Origin: Argentina anserina
Taxonomy: Eukaryota; Streptophyta; Magnoliopsida; Rosales; Rosaceae
Direction of reading: 5' to 3'
NCBI RefSeq assembly: GCF_933775445.1
Contig: NC_065872.1
Coordinates: forward strand, 8,370,001-8,434,000
DNA length: 64,000 nucleotides
Positions 24,514-35,896 of the stretch are shown here, piece after piece. The position numbers and the translations under genes were made by a program. Below the pieces are notes generated by a model. That model saw only the letters and a program-made list of their open reading frames with translations, searched no databases and was not told the origin of the DNA. The first letter of the stretch is position 1, and the number at the start of each line of letters is the position of its first letter.

Positions 24514-25077
24514 ACCAATTTTACCACGACCAACTATGGATGTGGTAGGTGTTGCTCCTCCTGCTGTATGATGATCATATCCAACTGCACCATAAATATC
24601 TAGTTACTGGATGAATTGAATAGCTGCTTTCGCCTTGGAACGATAATTAGGCATCTTAGGCCTAAGATGTGGATACAACTTCCAACAAGTTACACGAGCA
24701 TGGTTAGTATCATGACAATAAGAGCAAGGAGGGCGAGGCTGATTCCCGAAGCCTGGTGGTGGTCCTTGTTGATGAAATGGAGCTGAAGTTGCCTACTGAA
24801 TGGGTGCTTGAGATATAGCATGAACAGTAAGACTGGAAACTTCAACTCGTGCTTGATGAAGAATCTCCTGCTGGGACTCATCCTTACGGATATATGTGAA
24901 AGCTGTGATTAGGCTAGTGGGTTCGAGATTTTAGAGCAATTTTCCTTTCACACTGTTATGCTTTGCATCAAGACCTTTCAGGAAATGGTGAACTCGTTCA
25001 AGCTCCTTCTTTTGTTGGTACCAAACAATATCCTCCTGATTTTTGATCATGCAAGGACGTTTCACATCAATCTCAGC

Positions 25078-25542
25078 CTAAATATTTTTGGGTTTGGTGA
25101 AATATTGCGCCACTGGTTGCCCATTATGTTGCATTGCCAAAGCTGTGCACATTAACTCATGAACCCGTATGAAATCAGAGTAATTAGTATATAAGCCTTC
25201 TAGTGTCTTCCATATTGCCTGCGCAGTGTCACATGTCTCCACCATATCAACTATCTCTTTATTCATTGCTTTCCACAGGACTGACATTACAAGACCATCA
25301 TCGTCGTCCCACTTAGTGTAGGCAAAAATATCATCTATACTAGGAGCCTTAGTTACTCCGGTTACATGCCCCATCTTGTGCATCCCTTGAAGATGAGCTT
25401 CCATAATTCTCTGCCATTTACGAAAATTGGTCTCATTGAGCTTGGCTCCCCCAAAAGAACTACTTTCAGAATTCTTGACAGATACTTCAAACTTCTGAAT
25501 GTCAGTAATCTGAGAACTTTCTTCGTCATTTCTAGAACCCAT
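25078..25542 (-). pseudogene. copia gag, N-terminal part
   Basis: Open from an ATG at 25542. LNETNFRKWQRIMEAHL and AIWKTLEGLYTN mark a UBN2/retrotran_gag domain of copia elements. The zinc-knuckle part downstream (about 24690-25080) is disrupted. Confidence 0.85.
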
Positions 25543-25559
25543 TGTAAAATAATCAACAA

Positions 25560-26085
25560 ATCAGTAGTTATGCAGCGGAAACAAAAAAAGTTGAAAGGAA
25601 CCAGCCTCGAGTGCCCTTGCACTGTTGGTGCACTTGCACTGCTTCTGGTGCAATTGCACTGCCTCTGGTGCACTTGCACCGGTGGCAAACGTGCATTGAT
25701 GAACACAAAAAAAGGACACGGAACCGGGAGATGCCCTGAGGAACTACACGCTTATGATCGGCAAATCAGATCGGGAGCAGCTTCTCATCCGTCGGATTGC
25801 AACGGCAGTCGAGCGGGAGCAGCTTCGGAGAGAGCTCGCCGAGCGGGGCCGTTCGGGATATCGGTGTGACAGAGGCAGGCAGGCAGGCGACTTGGGCAGC
25901 AGGAGGAGGGAGGTGGCAGGCGGCTTGAGCAGAGCCTCGAGCTCGAGTGGAGACAAGGCGGCTACCGGGGCTGGACTTGGCCGGGTGCGAGTTTTTTGTG
26001 TGGAGAAGAGGTGATCCGCAAGTGAGGTCACTGCTGCAGGTTGCCAAAACATAAACCCAGAAATAACAGGGGATGAAAAAAAAAA
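25560..26085 (-). other. Leader of the copia element with 23-bp repeats
   Basis: The stretch between primer-binding site and gag is GC-rich. About 25615-25690 holds four variants of a CTGGTGCACTTGCACTG-like unit. Overlapping open frames here lack domains. Confidence 0.6.
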
Positions 26086-26100
26086 GGCTCTGATGCCAAG

Positions 26101-26227
26101 AGAATAGACTGATGTTTGTTGTATATTGTATGATTTATTCTTACACTGAAGTGTTCTATAAATAATCTAACAAAAGTACAATTAACACAAATTACTCTCT
26201 AATTGGCTCTTATCCAATCAAGCCTTA
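26101..26227 (-). repeat. 5' LTR of the copia element, outer end missing
   Basis: Matches the 3' LTR from its inner edge until about 26227, where similarity stops short of the expected TGTTAG terminus. Confidence 0.8.
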
Positions 26228-27709
26228 TCATCGCATTTCACTGAAGAGAAATCAGTGTGGGAACTTGGGCAGTTTCTGTGTGCAAATCAGTGAATACATA
26301 CAAAAATGGAGCAGTTCAAGATTTTGGGAGTGCTTTTATCCGGCCAAACATTAATGAAAGGTCACGGGGCTTCATGGGTTTGCTACAGTTTGCCTCAAAG
26401 GAAAGATTTCATAGAAGACTGAAGAAGATGATGGAAGGGATTGCGTGAGTTAGGCATTGGGTATGGAGATGGGTGTTGATTGGTTATGGAGTGGCAACAA
26501 GTTAGATAGATAGCAGAGACGACTGTTAGTTGGATAATATAGCCACAATTCCAACTCTTGAGGGAAACCAAAAACCAAACACAAGGATACGAAAGTGACC
26601 CATCAGGAGTCCTCTATATTCGTTTTTTTTTTTGGCCAATTGGGATATTATGCGATAGGAGATAAAAGAAAAGCGTGTGGCTAGCTTCTGGGCAAAGTAG
26701 CAGCAGCCTCCATTGCTTTTCTTTCCTCTACATGCTTCCTTTTTCTCTGGATTGCTTCCATGTGCGATTCACTATGAATGATCATCTCATTATCTTCTCC
26801 ACTAAGTTTCTTTATTCATATTTCGGCTGTTTTTCATGTTTATTTTAGGTAAATTTTGATTGATATAAGGCTTGATATAATGCACCACTAAAAATGAAAT
26901 GATTAATTGCGTTGTTAAAATGTTTAATTAATTTGTTCATGACATGTTTTTTTAGTAACTATGTCAATTTCATTAAAATCCAGTAAAACTATAGATAATG
27001 ATCCAATTTTACAAGTCCTGATGGTGTAGACATCTCCAACACGTACCATTTAGAGATCATAGAAACGGACCCATAGAAACTATACATCCTATTACATGTA
27101 GGAACAATACTCGCAACCAAATGGGAATGTATTTATCATCCTAATAAACTGATGAAACACTTGCCATCTAAAATTTGTTGAATAAGGTATATATTAAGTG
27201 AATTACAATAATTACCTAGGAGAATTCTTTCTCTAGGGGACATTTTTGGATGTAAAATCTAAATTACAGTGAATTATGCTATAGTTTTTTTAGACAATGT
27301 GAATTAACGATCATAGCTAATTCAAATTTAGTTTTCTCAAATATCTTAAAATAAAGTTTGGATGGTACAAGATCTCTGTACATGATTTACTCGACTCAAC
27401 TAGTACATTTTTTTTCTAATGTATGAATGTATGATATGCACAAGTCACAAGTTAAGTACTTGATAAGTATTCGGGTGACCTTCATTCAAAGTGCATGCTA
27501 TGATTTGCTTTGATTAATTTACAATTTGAAATTGTGACAAAGAGTTTCATTGATTATGCAAATTTGGAATCCATTTTTCCTTTTCCATTCAATTATATGT
27601 CATTATAGAGTCCATTTTTCTCACCCATGTACGTATTCAATTATGTAGTCTCAATGCAATGGCTGTTTGTATCCACCTGCATTCCAATGTAACTGAATTC
27701 TTAGGTCAA
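26228..27709. other. Intergenic DNA
   Basis: A 63-codon plus frame at 26257-26448 has no recognised domain. The rest is AT-rich with no gene seen. Confidence 0.45.
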
Positions 27710-28165
27710 ATTTGTGTGCTTATACGAGGATAAAATTTGCCCATGCTTTCTTCATCACTTCAATCATATGGTACTTCCATCCTATGGTAAAAACCGGAGA
27801 ATGAATATAGCTCTATTCCCAGTCTCATTGCCTCGCCTTCTTTTAACGTAAACATGAAGACGATGATTTTCATAAAGATAAAACAAAATATGATTTCATC
27901 ATAGACTCGTGGTGCAATTGGGTATTTGAACCTACCTAGATTTCCAGTCACATTATTTCGAGGTCAATTTTTTCTGCTTGTATGAGCCATTACTGTTTCC
28001 CCATGCATTGTTCGTTACTTCAATTCATAATAAAATTGGACGAACGAACATACCTACTTTTCCAGTCTCATTTGCCTTCCTCTTTCTGAAGAAACAAGAA
28101 GAAGATGATTTCATAAAGATATAAATAAATAAAAAATCACAGACTCGTGGTGTATGTAATGCAAT
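27710..28165. repeat. Diverged tandem duplication of about 240 bp
   Basis: Copies at about 27710-27930 and 27965-28165 share CCCATGCWTTSTTC, TTCCAGTC(A/T)CATT, GATGATTTTCATAAAGATA and CAGACTCGTGGTG-type phrases. Old and imperfect. Confidence 0.6.
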
Positions 28166-28725
28166 TGCAGCGGTGCAGCCTTTATCTTCTTCCTTTAACC
28201 CCCTCCCGCACGCACACAGTTCCAGATTATTTGACTGGTACCTCGCCGCAAAATAAACCAGTGAACTCTCCGAACGTGGCAGGGAGTCATTTGGTGCAGG
28301 ACAAAGATCTTCCCTCAACTTGGGCAAGTTCCAAGTCCCAAGCCCTGATATTGATGCTTGCAACTTGGGGTTTCTCTAGCTTTCTCCCCCATACTCTTGC
28401 AGAGCTCTAGTAATTAACCCTCTGCCAAAACCCTAGACGATTCCGGTTGGCTCTTGTATTTTTCTTCACCAACCAGTCTCGATCTCTGGAACTCACATGC
28501 CGTGTCGCAGTTTTTGCTCCCATGATCAAAGCCTTACCTTATGAAAAAACGCAAGCATAATGCAACTGTGCTAGTTGCCCTGATCGAATCGGCGGGACTC
28601 TGTTCATAATTTTCGATCAAGTGACAATTATGTTGTCTCGCAGGTCCCAATATAACTACCAATTCTGCCCATCAAAACTAGGGGCGGCTACTCCGATCAA
28701 ATGGCCGGTGTCACTATTATTTTCT
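28166..28725. other. Intergenic DNA
   Basis: No gene recognised. A plus frame at 28147-28410 is of average composition and lacks a domain. Confidence 0.4.
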
Positions 28726-28944
28726 CACTACTAAAAAATTGGACAAATGTGTGCCTTTTACCTTAGTGGTCATTATAAAAAAATGCTACAAATTTCATGC
28801 AAATGTGTCAATTTGATTATTATAATTGCCATATTTGAATGCAAATGTGAGATTTTTTCATAATTGCCTAACCACTAAAAGCCACAAATCCATACTTTTG
28901 TGACTTTTGTATTTGTGGCATATACATATGTTTTTTTTGTAGTG
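28726..28944. mobile_element. MITE with CACTA-type ends
   Basis: 219 bp, starting CACTACTAAAAAATT and ending TTTTTTTTGTAGTG, the reverse complement of a CACTACAAAAAAAA end. Subterminal ACCACTAA phrases are also inverted. The expected 3-bp target duplication is not clear, so the superfamily is tentative. Confidence 0.65.
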
Positions 28945-29437
28945 TTTGCCTTTTTCTGGTGTTGGTTTCATATGTTACTCTAGTAGTGATCAGTAAACAT
29001 TTTACATATATGTACCGATGTACATGAACAAAAGAACGTTGATCAGCTACTTTCATGACTTTGACAAGTAACAGAAACATAAATTTCACATTCACTCCGT
29101 CAGGCATGATTAAAGATTGAACTAAAATTACACGTAAACGGATGTGTAGCTTCGTGTTGCTTAACATTGATAATTGATTAGCGGTAATAAGTCAAAGGTT
29201 GTTTGATTTGGTTACAAGATTGCCAGAAAATAAGTCTAAGCTTAATTATGTTCTCAATAGACTCCAAACTTAGGAACTAAGTTACAGGGACTAGAACCGA
29301 GCATGAAAGTATCTTACAATTAACGAATCTATTTTATGTTCATATAACATTTCAAAATGTTGTAAGCACAATTTACATTCAGAACACACTAAAGTCCTAA
29401 AATAAATATGATTTAAATCACTGCACTATGTTTTCAT
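28945..29437. other. Intergenic DNA
   Basis: AT-rich, no feature recognised. Confidence 0.45.
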
Positions 29438-29453
29438 AGCTAGATCATACTTG

Positions 29454-29488
29454 GGTGGCCGCACTAGCCCTCCCATCAAAAAGAAAAA
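29454..29488 (+). mobile_element. 35-bp LINE 3'-end insertion
   Basis: GGTGGCCGCACTAGCCCTCC and a short A-rich tail lie between two perfect 16-bp copies of AGCTAGATCATACTTG (29438-29453 and 29489-29504). The insert matches the 3' end of the element at 4517-5724. This is an extreme 5' truncation from target-primed reverse transcription. Confidence 0.88.
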
Positions 29489-29697
29489 AGCTAGATCATA
29501 CTTGTACACAATAGCTATCGACGATTTTATTGAATGTAGAATTCCCAATCCTTCCTTTATTGGGCAAGTCTATTCTTACAATTTCTCCTTATCTCCTGGA
29601 TCATTGATGACCACTTGGAAATTTCTTTTTCTCAATTCTCCAATTTTTTTTAAAAAAATATATATTTCTGCAATATTAAAATCACCCCCTTTTCCTT

Positions 29698-29703
29698 TAT
29701 AAA
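29698..29703 (+). promoter_or_regulatory. TATA box of the cysteine protease gene
   Basis: TATAAA about 100 bp before the start codon, in a C/T-rich context, as expected for a transcription start near 29730. Confidence 0.6.
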
Positions 29704-29798
29704 CCCAATACGTCTTCCACTTTACACACACCATCTCCTCGGAGAAAAAACGAACCCGAACACAACTAACCAACCTCTCTTCCTCATTCTCTTCAACC

Positions 29799-31950
<2,152 letters not shown>

Positions 31951-32882
31951 AAACCAGCATTTGAAAAGAGGACTAGGCTGTTGTGATTTATTGGGACACA
32001 CCATTGTTTGTAAATAGATTTAAATACCATGAAACTGCACCACCTGAAAAACTGATTCTGGTGCAATTCAATTTCAATGCATACTTCGATTGAAAGTTTA
32101 GTTTGAATCAATCAAATCAAGCAGGCATTTCCTTTTGTAAGTCATTTGTGTTGTTTTTATTGTCAGCTCTGTAAAGTTCAGTTTGAAAATTATTCACTCA
32201 CATAACATATGATCCGACTTTGTTGAAGAATTTGGAAAGCAGGAAAGGGCTGATGAATTTTCAACATCAAAAATGCTTTGATAAGATTTGTGTACATTGC
32301 ATACAATACCATTTTGATGGGGTGTTTAATCTGCTGTTCTTTAAAAACTAAGGTCAGCATGGTCACTGATTCCTACAAACTCAATACGCTATGTGCAGGC
32401 GTGCAGCCGGCCCTTACACAATTTTGTTCACTCAGCGTTTGTTCACTGCAATTCCTCATCTACAACTAAGTTAATGAACTTGTATCTTTCATTCTCTCTC
32501 TGTAAAATTGGTTAGTGTGTTCACACAGTCCAAATGAGTAAAATACTCGTAATCCACATACGTGCAAATACTACAAAGAGAATTCAGAGGATAGAACAAG
32601 CAAATTATGAATATACTGGACTCTGGGATTCATGAAGGCATGAAGCACTTGTTCAGTTCTGCAATTAACAGTTATTTTCCAATCACATATGAGTAGGAGA
32701 ATCACATATCAAATCGTATCATATCAATTTACTGATATTATTTGTACATGATGCTCCTAGCTAAGATTCATTGCAACCTGATTTGCCTTCAAAATATATG
32801 AAGTTATGAACTCTGATTTCATTGCTCTGTTTCAAGTACATTGTTTAGAAGCATTGCTTCTTCTTCTTCTTCTTCTTATCTG
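31951..32882. other. 3' flank of the protease gene and intergenic DNA
   Basis: The first 150-200 bp are probably 3' UTR. The rest shows no gene. A TTC microsatellite lies at about 32859-32877. Confidence 0.5.
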
Positions 32883-33124
32883 TAGTTCAACCAACTTCAA
32901 TGTCGATGTTTGCTAGCTATTTATTTGAAAACGGATGCATGAATTTTCTGTGAAATCGCTTGAAATCAGTGAAACGCTTGTCCATAGTTTGAAGAAGCAA
33001 GAATTTAGTTTATTCAACTTTGGACAAGCGTTTTCACCCATTTCATGCGACCTACTTTGAAATTTCATGCGTCTGTTTTCTAAATAATAGCTAGCAAACA
33101 TCGACATTGAATTTGGTTTAACTA
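32883..33124. repeat. 242-bp foldback: MITE or MIR-like hairpin
   Basis: TAGTTCAACCAACTTCAATG at 32883 is matched by the reverse complement of the right end (TAGTTAAACCAAATTCAATG). Pairing then runs through both arms, about 105-110 nt each, with small bulges, to a loop near 33000-33015. The arm pair includes GTCGATGTTTGCTAGCTATT (exact) and AAACGCTTGTCCA (exact). No target duplication could be fixed. It could be a full-length inverted-repeat MITE or a young miRNA/siRNA hairpin. Confidence 0.75.
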
Positions 33125-33340
33125 GGCATAAGGTTTACACAAACAGAAAAAAAAATTACTGGAGAAAGAAACTCCATCTGCTTCTGTCTCTGATCAAACA
33201 TGATCAGTTCAACAGTATGGAGCGTCTACAAATCCAGGTCCTGTAATTTTCTGAGCATGTCCACTTTGGAAGGCTCTAGGACTGGATTTGGGATCATGGT
33301 CCAAGTGTCGCTGGTGATATAGATTGCAGAATACTTGGAA
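33125..33340. other. 3' flank of the acidic small gene relic
   Basis: No coding signal of its own. Confidence 0.3.
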
Positions 33341-33386
33341 GCTCTGGACAGATTTATCTGATGGGGGTGATCAAAACCTCTATTGA

Positions 33387-33985
33387 TTGTTTCTTTTCCA
33401 ATCAATGGATCTCAGAAACTCAATGAGAGGTTTAAAACCAATTAACCCCCGCCCTATAGACTCATCTGCTGCCTTCAGTCCCTTCAATCTCCTCCCAAGC
33501 TTAGCTAGTGACCCCAAATATTCACCGGCCTGCATCACGAAAAAGGTAGATATATTAGAAAGTGAAGGAAATAGTTCTTAGATAAATGAACTAATGAACT
33601 AGAAGCACCAGAGTACAGTATGTATATGTCTAAGCATGTTCGACATCAGTGACATGGGTGATTTATACAAATCAAAGAAATGGACTTACAATTTCATTCA
33701 ATGCAGCCAGTGAACTTAATTGGGGTCTAACTATGCTGTCTGGGAGCACATCTATCAGCAGACCTGAGGAACACATCAATATTTTTCAGTCGACATAATC
33801 GAAAGCATTACACAGAAACAAACATGGGATGAGTAAACTGAAACTGACATATGACGATATACCTTGGACCAATTTGGTAAATCATTGATTCGATTGATTT
33901 AGAACCTGACACCCTCCAGGCTTTGCATCTTCTTCTTCCTCTTCTTCATTTTGGCCTGGCTCAGAAACTTTGGTCATTCTATGAA
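33387..33985 (-). CDS. Putative small gene, unknown family
   Basis: Minus-strand pieces look coding. An ATG at about 33978 opens MTKVSEPGQ followed by a run of Glu. A piece at about 33766-33691 behind a CCTCAG acceptor reads LLIDVLPDSIVRPQLSS. A piece at about 33535-33400 reads GEYLGSLAKLGRRLKGLK. The acidic first piece hits a stop unless spliced near 33905-33865, so the exon joins are not certain and it may be a relic. A partial second copy lies at 34743-35033. I do not recognise the family and give no function. Confidence 0.35.
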
Positions 33986-33989
33986 TGAA

Positions 33990-34742
33990 ACCAAAGCTTA
34001 TCAGTCTCAATTCTCTAGTAGTAGAGATGGTAATCAGGGAGGTGTGAGATAGAAAGCAAAGGAGGGATGATACTTATAGGCTCCACTCTTCACGTTCTTT
34101 TCCAGCTTCAGTGAACTTGTTCACATTTCCTTTCAGCTGCTCACGTTTTCTGTCCTCTGCTCACATTTCTGGTCAGGGGTCCATGCTTCCGTTTCTTTCA
34201 ACTCTTCACGTTTTCTCTCCCTCTTTGTTTCTCTGCAGAGATTCTCTGTTACTGCATGTCTGCCATGCTGCAAGTGCAAGTGCAAGGCGATGAGCTAGTT
34301 TGGCTTTTTTTTTTTCTAGCTAAACCTGACATACAGTTTGCCTTGCAACTTCCGAGTGTTCCACAGTCCAATCCAGCAATATTAGGTTTTCACAAGTAAA
34401 AAATAAATTGTTTTTTTTATTTACACTAAATTAGAAAAATCAAATTACAACAGAGAAAATATGAGTTCCAATAAGATAAATGTAAATCTAACTTTACATG
34501 TGACTGATCTCATTTAACTATATATATATATGTACTGAAAGTTATCTCCAACTTCCACTTCTGGGATATCTCCCATGATTTGTTTGCCTACATTAAGTGA
34601 TTTAAAATCCTCTTTCCACCTTGGGGATCTTTACAGCTTTGTAATTGATCCTTTTGAGAAGAAATGTAAGAATTTTCCCAAAAATATACATTTCCCACCA
34701 TTTCCCCAAATGAATTGACTGGAATTGTGATTAAACAAATCT
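33990..34742. other. Spacer between two related small gene copies
   Basis: Contains T/C-rich stretches with repeated TTCACGTTTTCT and TGCTCACATTTC phrases at about 34085-34230. These may be promoter sequence of the minus-strand relic at 33.4-34.0 kb. No frame of note. Confidence 0.35.
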
Positions 34743-35033
34743 TCAAAAAAATATAACAATCCATGAATTAGAGAATTCTAAAAAAATTATGATGGAATTA
34801 AGAAATATATAAAGATCCGAGAATATAGATGTGTTACGCATATTGTATACATTTGGTAAATCATTGATTCGATTTGAGAATTTGCCCCTCGGGCTTTTCA
34901 ATCTTGTAAAACCATATTCTGCTTCCTCCTCCTCTTTCTCTTCCTCTTCCTCTTGACCATTAGATGCTTGCATTTCTCTTACAATTCTCTGTGAAATCAA
35001 TGACATAATCACCAAGTACATATTTGCGCACAC
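34743..35033 (-). pseudogene. Partial second copy of the acidic small gene
   Basis: Open minus frame whose inner ATG starts MQASNGQ followed by a Glu-rich run of about 14 residues. It shares the string AAATCATTGATTCGAT (34859-34874, also at 33879-33894) and the placement of the acidic tract with the neighbouring relic. Downstream pieces seen in the other copy are absent here, so it is probably a truncated duplicate. Confidence 0.35.
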
Positions 35034-35891
35034 ACGAAGTAGTATATTTATAGGTAAAATTAGGACGGTTCTAGAATGAAGCGTTATAGAAATAAATAGA
35101 ATTCACGTTGTTCTAATGCTATATGTTGGTTTTTGAACAATACCAAGAGATTCCATAAACTTTTTGTGGACCGTTTGGATAGAATTCACATTTTTCTCGT
35201 AAATCTTATCTCGTGAGTTGTGACTATGTGTATTACCTTATTTACTTATATCTTAATTGTCTATTACGTGTTTACGGAGACATTTTATTTCTAACTTTGA
35301 AAAATAGCAAACTTAATGGAAAAATCTTTATTGGAAATGGGAGACCGGTGGTGGACATGAAGCTTCCTACTCTCATCTCTAAAACACAAAGAAGTTACAG
35401 CTCCATCATGAAGCATGGTTAGCGAAGGCTAAACAGAGAGGCCATCCGCCATCATGAAACTATCAAAAGTTCAAAAAACAGCTGAGTAGGTCAATTGATG
35501 TTCTGTCCATGTGTGCTATGAATCATCCGTCTCTTTCCCGGCTTCAACTACACAAATTATTTGATACACTCCTCTCCTCTTGCTCGATTGGCACATCGTG
35601 CAAAGTACATAAATTTATATAATGAAGTAGTGCAAGAACACACCCATTTTATATATATGTTTTCTTCTCCGTTTTATACAGTAGTAGCTAGAATCCCTCA
35701 GACCCAAAGTAAAAAGAAACCAGAATCCCCTTTTTCTTTTTTATTGGTAGTCTGATTCAAATGGTAAATTTACTTTATCTTCCCCACCTTTGTGAGACAT
35801 TACCTCTCCAAAGCTGACTTATATCCACTCTTCTTGAATTCTAGCTTGAAGCCTCTTTTTGAACCAGATCTAATTGGAGTTCTAAATGGTT
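35034..35891. other. Intergenic DNA
   Basis: AT-rich, with no gene recognised. It ends at the target site of the solo LTR. Confidence 0.45.
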
Positions 35892-35896
35892 GTAAC

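Larger units (their letters stand above)
21011..26227 (-). mobile_element. Degenerate Ty1/copia retrotransposon
   Basis: LTRs at 21011-21166 and 26101-26227 differ at about 7 of 127 comparable sites. Gene order on the minus strand is gag, protease, integrase, reverse transcriptase, RNaseH, which defines copia. The primer-binding site TGGCATCAGAGCC (26098-26086) resembles the initiator-Met tRNA complement with one change, and a TTGAGGGGGAA polypurine tract abuts the 3' LTR (about 21167-21176). The 5' LTR lacks about the outer 30 bp present in its partner, and no target duplication is visible. Coding parts carry stops and frameshifts, so it is inactive. Confidence 0.93.

Noticed and set aside
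25366..26052. Overlapping open frames on both strands in the copia leader
   Set aside because: They overlap gag and leader sequence in the wrong frames and lack domains; GC-rich composition explains their length.
28147..28410. 87-codon plus frame
   Set aside because: No domain, no promoter or splice support, and it straddles the edge of a duplicated block.
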